Shown here: positions 1 through 11,282 of the stretch, one piece after another
Layout of the letters: each line of letters begins with the position of its first letter
Position numbering within the stretch: position 1 is the stretch's first letter
The notes under the pieces: model-generated
Told to the model about the DNA's origin: nothing
Databases searched by the model: none
What the model saw: only the letters and a program-made list of their open reading frames with translations
Assembly (NCBI RefSeq): GCF_019049285.1
Contig: NZ_JAGMUL010000017.1
Coordinates: forward strand, 1-34,359
DNA: 34,359 nucleotides
Source of the DNA: Streptomyces sp. AC550_RSS872
Lineage (GTDB): Bacteria; Actinomycetota; Actinomycetes; Streptomycetales; Streptomycetaceae
Direction: 5' to 3'
Made by a program: the position numbers and the translations under genes

Positions 1-1018
1 CCCCCGCCACCCACTTCCTGTCCTCCCCCGGCACCAACAACTCCGCCACGTCCAGCACATGGTGACCGGCCATCGACGGCAGGCAGCTCCCCTTCGCCGG
101 TCCGATCGCCGCCGCCCACTCCGTCGGGATCGCCGGCGCACCCTGCGTCGCGCCGGCCAGCGCTCCCGCCACCGCTGCCGTCGTGTCGGCGTCGCGGCCC
201 ATGTTCACCGCCGTGAGGACGGCCTGGACGAAGTCGCCGTCCGCCGCCGCGTACGCCCCGAAGGCCAGCGCGACCGCCTCGGGGGCCAGGTCGGTCCAGG
301 GATAGCCGCCGATGACGACCGAGGAGCGGACCGCGCGTTCGCCGCGGTGGGCCACCGCCACCGCCCGGCGCAGGGAGCGGGCCGTCCAGGAGTCGTCCGG
401 GACCACCGCCAGCGCCGAGGCGACCACGGCGATCGTCGGCGCCCCCGCCATCGCCGCCGCCACGCCCGCGGCCACCGCCTGGCCGCCGTAGATGCCCTCG
501 CCGTCGTGGCTCACCGAGCCGTCGATCGCCACCAGGCGGGCCGCCTCCGCGGGCCGGCCCGCCGCGAAGACGCCGAAGGGGGCCGCCCGCATGGCGAGGC
601 CGTCGCTCCAGGCGTGGCGGTGCTGGGCGGAGATGGGGGCCGCGAGGCCTCGGCGGAGGTTCTCCAGCGTGCCGCGTTCGCTGAAGCCGGCGCCCCGGAA
701 GGGACCCTCCGCCCGGTCCGCGATCCACTCGTGCCACGCCGCCTCCACATGGGCCGGGGTGAGGGCCGAGCCATGACGGGCGAGGAGGAGGCCGGAGAAG
801 ATCGCGTACTCGGTGTCGTCCGTACCGGAGGGGTTGTCCGACACGTAACCCGTGATGCGGCCCCAGCGGGCGCGGATCTCGGAGGGCTTCATGTTCTCCG
901 CGGGGGCGCCCAGCGCGTCGCCGACCGCCAGGCCCAGCAGTGCGCCGCGCGCCCGTTCACGGAGTTCGGCGGCGTCTCCGGGCGCCGGAACCGAGGGGAT
1001 GCAGGCGATCGATGCCAT
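1..1018 (-). CDS. ADP-ribosylglycohydrolase family protein (3' end outside window)
   Basis: The minus-strand reading frame opens at ATG 1018 behind a strong GGAGGAG ribosome site and runs off the left edge, so the C-terminus is missing. Near the N-terminus is the family signature GALLGLAVGDALGAPAE, followed by a SDNPSGTDDTEYA metal-site segment. Later come a DGEGIYGGQAVAAGVAAAM segment and the second metal-binding block GRDADTTAAVAGALAGA. These are the paired Asp-rich Mg-binding motifs of the DraG / ADP-ribosylglycohydrolase fold. Members remove ADP-ribose from proteins or nucleic acids, or hydrolyse related N-glycosidic bonds, in the cytoplasm. The substrate cannot be told from sequence. The gene is divergent from the transporter at 1317 and shares no visible operon with it. 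Family assignment is firm; substrate is unknown. Confidence 0.88.
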   Translation of the reverse strand, partial: MASIACIPSVPAPGDAAELRERARGALLGLAVGDALGAPAENMKPSEIRARWGRITGYVSDNPSGTDDTEYAIFSGLLLARHGSALTPAHVEAAWHEWIADRAEGPFRGAGFSERGTLENLRRGLAAPISAQHRHAWSDGLAMRAAPFGVFAAGRPAEAARLVAIDGSVSHDGEGIYGGQAVAAGVAAAMAGAPTIAVVASALAVVPDDSWTARSLRRAVAVAHRGERAVRSSVVIGGYPWTDLAPEAVALAFGAYAAADGDFVQAVLTAVNMGRDADTTAAVAGALAGATQGAPAIPTEWAAAIGPAKGSCLPSMAGHHVLDVAELLVPGEDRKWVAG

Positions 1019-1172
1019 ACGCGGCCTCTCCTCCGGGGGCTCCGCCCAGGGCGCGGAGCCCTTTGCGGATATGTCCCACCGTCGGCGGTTGACCTGAGCC
1101 TCGGAGGCCTCAGTGTCACCCGGTCGACATCTGTGCGGCCCCTTACACGAATGAGCGTTCTGCGGGAAAACC

Positions 1173-1191
1173 GCAGGTTAGCTCAGCCTTT
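1173..1191 (+). promoter_or_regulatory. Candidate DtxR/DmdR-type iron box 1
   Basis: By hand this 19-mer matches the DtxR/IdeR/DmdR palindrome TTAGGTTAGCCTAACCTAA at 12 of 19 positions, with the left core AGGTTAGC intact. It lies about 130 bp upstream of a VIT1/CCC1-type metal transporter. A small perfect hairpin (CTGCGG, loop GAAAA, CCGCAG; 1160-1176) overlaps its left end. Regulation is inferred. Confidence 0.45.
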
Positions 1192-1253
1192 CCTTGCTGG
1201 CGGAGGGGAATCGCCGAGCGTAGATTTGGCGTTGTTAAAGAATAGAATGCGTC

Positions 1254-1272
1254 TAAAGAAAGCCTTACCTGA
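1254..1272 (+). promoter_or_regulatory. Candidate DtxR/DmdR-type iron box 2
   Basis: This second 19-mer matches the same iron-box palindrome at 13 of 19 positions, including AGCCT and ACCT in the right half. It sits 45 bp before the transporter start and just after a TAGAAT hexamer (about 1243-1248) that could serve as a -10 element. That position suits a metal-responsive operator. The rest of the 298-bp gap between 1018 and 1317 holds no convincing gene. Confidence 0.5.
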
Positions 1273-1316
1273 GCTCCTGGGCTCCTGGGCTTTCCGATCT
1301 TTCTGGGGGATCCCTC

Positions 1317-2048
1317 ATGGCCATCATCGAGACCGAGGCGGCGCTGCACGAGGCGCACCGCGACAACCACACGCACCGCGATGTGAACGGCGGCTGGCTG
1401 CGCCCCGCCGTCTTCGGGGCGATGGACGGCCTGGTCTCCAACCTCGCCCTGATGACCGGCGTCGCGGGCGGGGCGGTGAGTCATCAGACGATCGTGCTGA
1501 GCGGGCTCGCGGGGCTCGCCGCCGGCGCCTTCTCCATGGCCGCCGGTGAGTACACCTCCGTCGCCTCGCAGCGCGAGCTCGTCGAGGCCGAGCTGGACGT
1601 CGAGCGGCGGGAGCTGCGAAAGCACCCGAAGGACGAGGAGGCCGAGCTCGCGGCACTGTATGAGGCGCGGGGGGTCGAGCCGCGGCTCGCGAAGGCCGTC
1701 GCCGAGCAGCTCTCCCGCGATCCCGAGGTGGCCCTGGAGATACATGCTCGCGAGGAGCTCGGCATCGACCCCGGCGATCTGCCGTCCCCGCTGGTCGCGG
1801 CCGTCTCGTCGTTCGGGTCGTTCGCGCTGGGCGCCCTGCTGCCCGTGCTGCCGTATCTGCTCGGTGCGACCTCGCTGTGGCCGGCCGTGCTGCTCGCGCT
1901 CGTCGGGCTCTTCCTGTGCGGTGCGGTCGTGGCCAAGGTGACGGCGCGGACCTGGTGGTACAGCGGGCTGCGGCAGCTCGCGCTCGGTGGGGCCGCGGCC
2001 GGTGTGACGTACGCCCTGGGCAGCTGGTTCGGAACGGCCGTAGGATAG
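1317..2048 (+). CDS. VIT1/CCC1-type iron/manganese transporter
   Basis: This 243-residue membrane protein has the family start: a short His-rich N-terminus (HRDNHTHRDVNGGWLRPAV), then FGAMDGLVSNLALMTGVAGG in the first membrane segment. GAFSMAAGEYTSVASQREL follows in the second. A Glu-rich cytoplasmic stretch (about residues 85-150) corresponds to the metal-binding domain of plant VIT1. Three hydrophobic segments follow to the C-terminus, giving five in all, as expected. Family members export Fe2+ or Mn2+ from the cytosol using a proton gradient, protecting against metal overload. The ATG has a GGGGGA ribosome site 6 nt upstream. It is monocistronic, with a hairpin just after the stop. Two iron-box-like sites upstream suggest control by a DtxR-family regulator. 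Metal specificity cannot be read from sequence. Confidence 0.9.
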   Translation: MAIIETEAALHEAHRDNHTHRDVNGGWLRPAVFGAMDGLVSNLALMTGVAGGAVSHQTIVLSGLAGLAAGAFSMAAGEYTSVASQRELVEAELDVERRELRKHPKDEEAELAALYEARGVEPRLAKAVAEQLSRDPEVALEIHAREELGIDPGDLPSPLVAAVSSFGSFALGALLPVLPYLLGATSLWPAVLLALVGLFLCGAVVAKVTARTWWYSGLRQLALGGAAAGVTYALGSWFGTAVG

Positions 2049-2058
2049 CTCGGCTGGA

Positions 2059-2082
2059 ACTTATGCGTTGGGCCGCATAAGT
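2059..2082 (+). terminator. Perfect 9-bp hairpin after the transporter gene
   Basis: ACTTATGCG, loop TTGGGC, and CGCATAAGT form a perfect stem eleven bases after the transporter stop. There is no U tract, and the stem is less GC-rich than usual for this genome. It could be an I-shaped terminator or a palindromic protein-binding site. Confidence 0.5.
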
Positions 2083-2282
2083 AGCCGTTACTCGCTGGTT
2101 TCGGATGCATGACCACCGGGCATGAGCCGTAAGCGCTGTGGGCAATGACGCCTGCGGCGCACTCGCGGGGTGGGCGACGACGCCCCCTCCGCCTCGGATC
2201 GACGGACATAGACCTGTCCCGCTCGGTCCCCACATACTTCAAGCCATGGGCGCGGAACCCTTGTCGCAGCCTTTGGTGTCCG

Positions 2283-2328
2283 CATGATGGAACGGATTAT
2301 CCCGCTTCCCGAGAACCGCCCCATCATG
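2283..2328 (+). repeat. Widely spaced inverted repeat in the gltB leader
   Basis: CATGATGG (2283-2290) and CCATCATG (2321-2328) are perfect 8-bp inverted arms with 30 bases between them. They lie in the 369-bp gap before gltB (2049-2417). The right arm touches the GlnR-like box. The pair may be an operator or a structured leader element. Nothing gene-like was seen in the rest of the gap. Confidence 0.45.
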
Positions 2329-2354
2329 TAACCTGCACGAAATTTTGCACTCAC
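2328..2354 (+). promoter_or_regulatory. Candidate GlnR box upstream of gltB
   Basis: The sequence reads GTAAC, six bases, GAAAT, six bases, CTCAC. This fits the first three half-sites of the actinobacterial GlnR consensus gTnAc-n6-GaAAc-n6-gTnAc; the fourth half-site is not recognisable. It lies 63 bp before the gltB start, a plausible place for nitrogen control of glutamate synthase. Function is inferred from the motif only. Confidence 0.5.
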
Positions 2355-2417
2355 GCAGAGGGCCAACGTCGTCCCTCGGCAATCTGCATATGCCACATGA
2401 CGACGACGGGAGAGCCG

Positions 2418-7008
<4,591 letters not shown>

Positions 7009-7016
<8 letters not shown>

Positions 7017-8469
7017 CCCGAAGGGCTTTTTGAACCACGGCCGCGAGGTCGCCAAGTCCCGCCCGGTCGACGTGCGTCTGAAGGACTGGAACGAGGTCTA
7101 CGTCCCCGGCTCCCTGCTGCCGATCATCAGCAAGCAGGCCAGCCGCTGCATGGACTGCGGCATCCCGTTCTGCCACAACGGCTGTCCGCTCGGGAACCTC
7201 ATCCCCGAGTGGAACGACTACGCCTACCGCGAGGACTGGTCGGCCGCCTCGGAGCGCCTGCACGCGACGAACAACTTCCCGGAGTTCACGGGCCGTCTGT
7301 GCCCGGCCCCGTGCGAGTCGGCCTGCGTCCTCGGCATCAACCAGCCGGCCGTGACCATCAAGAACGTCGAGGTCTCGATCATCGACAAGGCGTGGGACGC
7401 GGGCACCGTCGCCCCGCAGGCCCCGGAGCGCCTGTCGGGCAAGACCGTCGCGGTCATCGGCTCGGGCCCGGCCGGCCTGGCGGCCGCCCAGCAGCTGACG
7501 CGCGCCGGCCACACGGTGGCGGTGTACGAGCGCGCGGACCGCATCGGCGGCCTCCTGCGCTACGGCATCCCCGAGTTCAAGATGGAGAAGCGGCACATCA
7601 ACCGCCGTATCGAGCAGATGCGCGCGGAGGGCACCCGCTTCCGCACCGGCATCGAGATCGGCCGCGACCTCAAGGCGACCGACCTGAAGAAGCGGTACGA
7701 CGCCGTCGTCATCGCCGCCGGTGCCACGACCGCCCGCGACCTCCCGGTCCCCGGCCGCGAGCTCAAGGGCGTCCACCAGGCGATGGAGTACCTGCCGCTG
7801 GCCAACAAGGTCCAGGAGGGCGACTACGTGACGTCGCCCATCTCGGCCGAGGGCAAGCACGTCGTCGTGATCGGCGGTGGCGACACCGGCGCCGACTGCG
7901 TGGGCACCGCCCACCGCCAGGGCGCGGCGTCCGTCACGCAGCTGGAGATCATGCCCCGTCCGGGCGAGGACCGGGCGCCGCACCAGCCGTGGCCGACCTT
8001 CCCGATGCTGTACAAGGTCACCTCGGCGCACGAGGAGGGCGGCGAGCGGGTCTACTCCGTCTCCACCACCCACTTCGAGGGCGACGAGGACGGCAACGTC
8101 CAGTGGCTGCACCTCACCGAGGTCGAGTTCGTCGACGGCAAGCTGACCCCGAAGCCGGGCACGGAGCGCAAGATCCCCGCCCAGCTGGTGACGCTGGCGA
8201 TGGGCTTCACGGGCACCGACCGCGACAACGGCCTGGTCGACCAGTTCGGCCTGGACCTCGACGAGCGCGGTAACATCGCCCGCGACGCCGACTTCCAGAC
8301 CAACGTCCCCGGCGTCTTCGTCGCCGGTGACGCCGGCCGCGGCCAGTCCCTCATCGTCTGGGCCATCGCGGAGGGCCGCTCGGCCGCCCGCGGCTGCGAC
8401 CGCTTCCTGACCGGCGCCAGCGAACTGCCGGCGCCCATCAAGCCGACGGACCGCTCGCTGATGGTCTGA
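7009..8469 (+). CDS. gltD: Glutamate synthase (NADPH) small subunit
   Basis: The 486-residue beta subunit takes electrons from NADPH and passes them through FAD and Fe-S clusters to GltB. The N-terminal Fe-S domain has cysteines C47, C50, C55 and C59 ([13 protein letters not shown]), then C98, C102 and C106 (CPAPCESAC). The FAD dinucleotide motif GSGPAG is near residue 150, and the NADPH motif GGGDTGAD near residue 290. A second FAD contact, [19 protein letters not shown], lies near the C-terminus. The ATG overlaps the gltB stop by 8 nt, and the ribosome site (GGAGG) lies inside gltB. Two short hairpins after the stop probably end the transcript. Confidence 0.98.
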
Positions 8470-8483
8470 CGGCCGTACGACCG

Positions 8484-8529
8484 GTGACCTGAGGGTCACT
8501 CCACAACTGTCCCGTACAACGGCGTACGG
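8484..8529 (+). terminator. Two consecutive short hairpins after gltD
   Basis: The first hairpin is GTGACC, loop TGAG, GGTCAC (8484-8499). The second is CCGTAC, loop AACGGC, GTACGG (8512-8529). Both are perfect 6-bp stems without a U tract, as is common at Streptomyces transcript ends. They separate gltBD from the conflict-system cluster. Confidence 0.45.
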
Positions 8530-8632
8530 AACTGAGCGCGACGCTCGTCCTACTGTCCCCGACCGGACGCTGGGCGGGCGTCGCGGCGCTTTCCGGCAGG
8601 AACCCCCGGGGTAGACAACCCTGACGACCGAT

Positions 8633-8658
8633 GGAACAACGGGAAGTGGGCGTGTTAC
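8633..8658 (+). promoter_or_regulatory. Candidate ECF-sigma promoter for the conflict cluster
   Basis: GGAAC (8633-8637), a 16-base spacer and GTTAC (8654-8658) resemble the -35 GGAAC / -10 GTT pattern of ECF sigma factors. The pattern sits 49 bp before the first gene of the cluster. A second GGAAC (8599-8603) has no clear partner. The motif is short and could occur by chance. Confidence 0.3.
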
Positions 8659-8706
8659 TTTCGCGCTTTCGGTCGCGCGTATCAACGACTGGCGGGGGAT
8701 GAGTCG

Positions 8707-10230
8707 GTGGCGACGGGGGTGAGGCCGGTACGAGCGGACGGCGGGTCGGCCGATTTCCGGCGTGGGCCGCTTGTCGACGCGCTCTGCGGGCTGTCCTGCA
8801 TGCGCGACCCCCGCAGCCGCGCCGCTTTCGCCGAAGTCCTGGACGAGGACTACGGCATAGCGGCCACGCTGACGGGTGAGGCCCGCATCGACATCGCACG
8901 GATGGTGCGCGCGGCCCTGCGTGTGGCCCAGGGAGTCCACGCGCTCGTGGAGACGACGGAACTCTTCGCGGGTGCCGAGGTCGCCGCAGAGATCGGATGC
9001 CTGCTCGACCCCGTCCGGCAGGACGCCGACACGGGACCCGACCTCCGTATGGACGCGCCGCTCGGCTGGGAGGAGCAGGCAGCGGCCCGCAGGCTGCTGT
9101 CCATGCCCCCTCTCTTACCCGTGCGGCAACTGCGGGACGGGCTCAGCCGTGAACTGGCCGTCCCGCTGAGCCCCGACCTCGACATCGGACAGCTCTTCAG
9201 CCGCGCCCTCACGCTCAACAACCAGCCCGACGGGCTGCCCCCGTCCGTGCTCCTGCTCGACCTCGCCGCAGACCTGACCCCGCCGGGCGAACCCGCCGAC
9301 CGCTTACGGGAGCTGGCCGCGACGGTCGCCGGGCGGCTCGAACTCGGCCAGGCGCTCGAACGGCGCCGTGCCGCCCGCGCCCGGTCGGCCACCGGTGTCG
9401 AAGCCCCCCGCTGTCTCCTCGTCATGGTCGAACCGGCCCGGGACGGCACCGCGGACATCGAGGTGCAGTACTGGGTCAACCCCGTACCCGGCCGCTGGAA
9501 CCCCCGCCAGGGCCGCTCGCGCACCACGACCCCCGACGGTCTGGCCGACGCCGTGACGAGCGCGGTCAGGGCCGGATCGCGGCTGTGGGCCGAGGCGCAC
9601 GATGCCGATGCGGGGCCCGAACTCCCGCCCCCCTACATCGAGTTCGCGCTTCCCTACGAGTGGCTCGTCCGCGATGTCACCGCCCTGCCGCTGGAGACGG
9701 GGGACGGAGCGAGTCTGCCGATCAGCCCGAGGTTCCCGGTGCACCTGCGCTGCCTGGAACGGATGCGCGGGGGCGACCCGATCCAGCTCGCCCTCTGGCG
9801 GTCGAGGTGGCGGGCCCTGCACGCCGGGGGCGCACGGGTGCATCACTGGCGTGAGAACGACATGGAGCGCCTGTCCGACTGGCAGACCGAGTTGGCGCTG
9901 CACGGCGAGCGCACCGTCGTGCTTCTCGATGCCCCCGCGGGCGGCGCACCGCTCGCGGCCTTGCGTTCCGCGGTCGCAGAGGGGGTGGGCGTCGCCGTGT
10001 GGGATCGCCGGGGCGTTTTCGCCCACGAAAGCAGGGAACAGCTTCAAGCGGTGTTCTCTGCCGCGCCCGCTCCCTCCCACATACCCCAGACCATCAGGCA
10101 ACTGCGGGTGCGGGCCGCGCTCAACAAGTCCCCGGACATCGGGGAGCACATCGTTCTGTTCTGGGATGACCCGTACCGGCTGGTGGGGGCGTACTTCGAC
10201 CCGCCCGAGCACGAGGAGCTCGCGGAATGA
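8707..10230 (+). CDS. vWA-MoxR-associated protein (VMAP) with N-terminal effector-associated domain
   Basis: I recognise this 507-residue protein as the VMAP component of the VMAP / MoxR / vWA ternary conflict systems. Its C-terminal half (about 237-500) has the VMAP-C layout: CLLVMVEPARDG with a strand carrying QYWVNP, then IEFALPYEWLVRDV, HLRCLERMR, a WRSRWRALH segment, TVVLLDAP, and GVGVAVWDRRG. Residues 22-90 form a helical domain resembling effector-associated domains, with VDAL...RDP...ARIDIARMV. The same pattern recurs at the C-terminus of the caspase at 17015. GTG 8707 follows GGGGGA by 7 nt; the nearby ATG 8699 is out of frame. Two in-frame TTA codons (9115 and 9304) suggest bldA dependence. 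The stop overlaps the next start as ATGA. VMAP is thought to link sensing to effectors; the trigger is unknown. Confidence 0.85.
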   Translation: MATGVRPVRADGGSADFRRGPLVDALCGLSCMRDPRSRAAFAEVLDEDYGIAATLTGEARIDIARMVRAALRVAQGVHALVETTELFAGAEVAAEIGCLLDPVRQDADTGPDLRMDAPLGWEEQAAARRLLSMPPLLPVRQLRDGLSRELAVPLSPDLDIGQLFSRALTLNNQPDGLPPSVLLLDLAADLTPPGEPADRLRELAATVAGRLELGQALERRRAARARSATGVEAPRCLLVMVEPARDGTADIEVQYWVNPVPGRWNPRQGRSRTTTPDGLADAVTSAVRAGSRLWAEAHDADAGPELPPPYIEFALPYEWLVRDVTALPLETGDGASLPISPRFPVHLRCLERMRGGDPIQLALWRSRWRALHAGGARVHHWRENDMERLSDWQTELALHGERTVVLLDAPAGGAPLAALRSAVAEGVGVAVWDRRGVFAHESREQLQAVFSAAPAPSHIPQTIRQLRVRAALNKSPDIGEHIVLFWDDPYRLVGAYFDPPEHEELAE

Positions 10231-11282
10231 ACGCCCGTGACAACCATGTGACAGCATCCGCCTGGCGCATCTTCAACGCCACGGGTGAACCGCCCGAGGA
10301 GGCCAAGGGGGCGCCCCAGCTGCCGCCCGCGCCGCCGTGGCGCGCCTTCGGCGGCGAGCCGCTTCAGAATCCCGCACCCTCGGACCGCGCGGGCGAACTG
10401 CGCCGACTCGGTGTCGTGCAGTCCGTCGGCCAACTCGACGACGAGAGCGTCGACCTGGTGAACGCGGCCCTGATCCTGCGCAGGCCGCTCCTGGTCACCG
10501 GATCGCCGGGCGTGGGCAAGTCGACGCTCGCCTACTTGATCGCCCGTGAGCTCGGTCTCGGCCGCGTCCTGCAATGGAGCATCGTCAGCCGCACGGTCCT
10601 CAACGACGGGCTGTACGCCTATGACGCCATCGGCCGCGCCCAGGCCATAGCCGCCTGGCGTGGCGCGAGCACCGACCCGGCCGTGGCGGACGCCCAGCCG
10701 CCCCGACAGCCGCCGCTGGGGGACTTCGTGACCCTGGGACCGCTCGGCACCGCCCTGCTCGCCTATGAGCGTCCGCGCCTCCTGCTCGTCGACGAGCTGG
10801 ACAAGAGCGACATCGACCTGCCCAACGATCTGCTGCACGTGCTGGAGAACGGCTCGTACGACATACCCGAACTGGTGCGCAGTGGTCGTCCCGAGGCCGA
10901 GGTGTACACCGACGACCCCGAGGGGCGGGCCGTGATCCGTGGCGGCCGGGTCGAGTGCCGGGAATTCCCGGTCGTCGTCATCACGAGCAACGGAGAGCGG
11001 GAGTTCCCCGCGGCCTTCCGCAGGCGCTGCCTCCCGCTGCATCTGCGCCCGCCGAGCCGTGCCCAGCTGCTCGCCATGCTCGAAGCGCATCTCCAGGCCA
11101 CGACCGAGGGCGCGGAGCGGATCGTCGACCAGTTCCTGCAGCGCATCGAAGGAGGCGGCACCCACTCCATCGATCAGCTTCTCAATGCCGTCAGGCTCTC
11201 CGCCTCCCACGCATTCCCGACCGGTGCGGACGGGGATAAGCTCGTGGAGACCCTGTTGCGCGACCTTGCGAAGGGCCGCTGA
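10227..11282 (+). CDS. MoxR-type AAA+ ATPase of the VMAP system
   Basis: This 351-residue AAA+ ATPase has Walker A GSPGVGKST (K98), Walker B LLLVDELDKSD (D189 and E190), and a sensor-1 Asn in VVVITSNGEREFP. An arginine-rich segment, AAFRRRCLPLHL, follows as in MoxR arginine-finger regions. A C-terminal lid domain completes it. The N-terminal 60 residues are Pro/Ala-rich and probably flexible. MoxR ATPases remodel partners together with vWA proteins, and here the next gene supplies a vWA-like half. It starts within the VMAP stop (ATGA) and ends in a TGATG overlap with the next gene, so all three are translationally coupled. This fits the required AAA+ motor of the ternary conflict systems. The remodelled target is not known. 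Confidence 0.92.
   Translation: MNARDNHVTASAWRIFNATGEPPEEAKGAPQLPPAPPWRAFGGEPLQNPAPSDRAGELRRLGVVQSVGQLDDESVDLVNAALILRRPLLVTGSPGVGKSTLAYLIARELGLGRVLQWSIVSRTVLNDGLYAYDAIGRAQAIAAWRGASTDPAVADAQPPRQPPLGDFVTLGPLGTALLAYERPRLLLVDELDKSDIDLPNDLLHVLENGSYDIPELVRSGRPEAEVYTDDPEGRAVIRGGRVECREFPVVVITSNGEREFPAAFRRRCLPLHLRPPSRAQLLAMLEAHLQATTEGAERIVDQFLQRIEGGGTHSIDQLLNAVRLSASHAFPTGADGDKLVETLLRDLAKGR

Noticed and set aside
59..1549. A 496-codon plus-strand frame over the left edge
   Set aside because: It is Arg-rich low-complexity sequence opposite the ADP-ribosylglycohydrolase gene and runs out of frame into the transporter gene.
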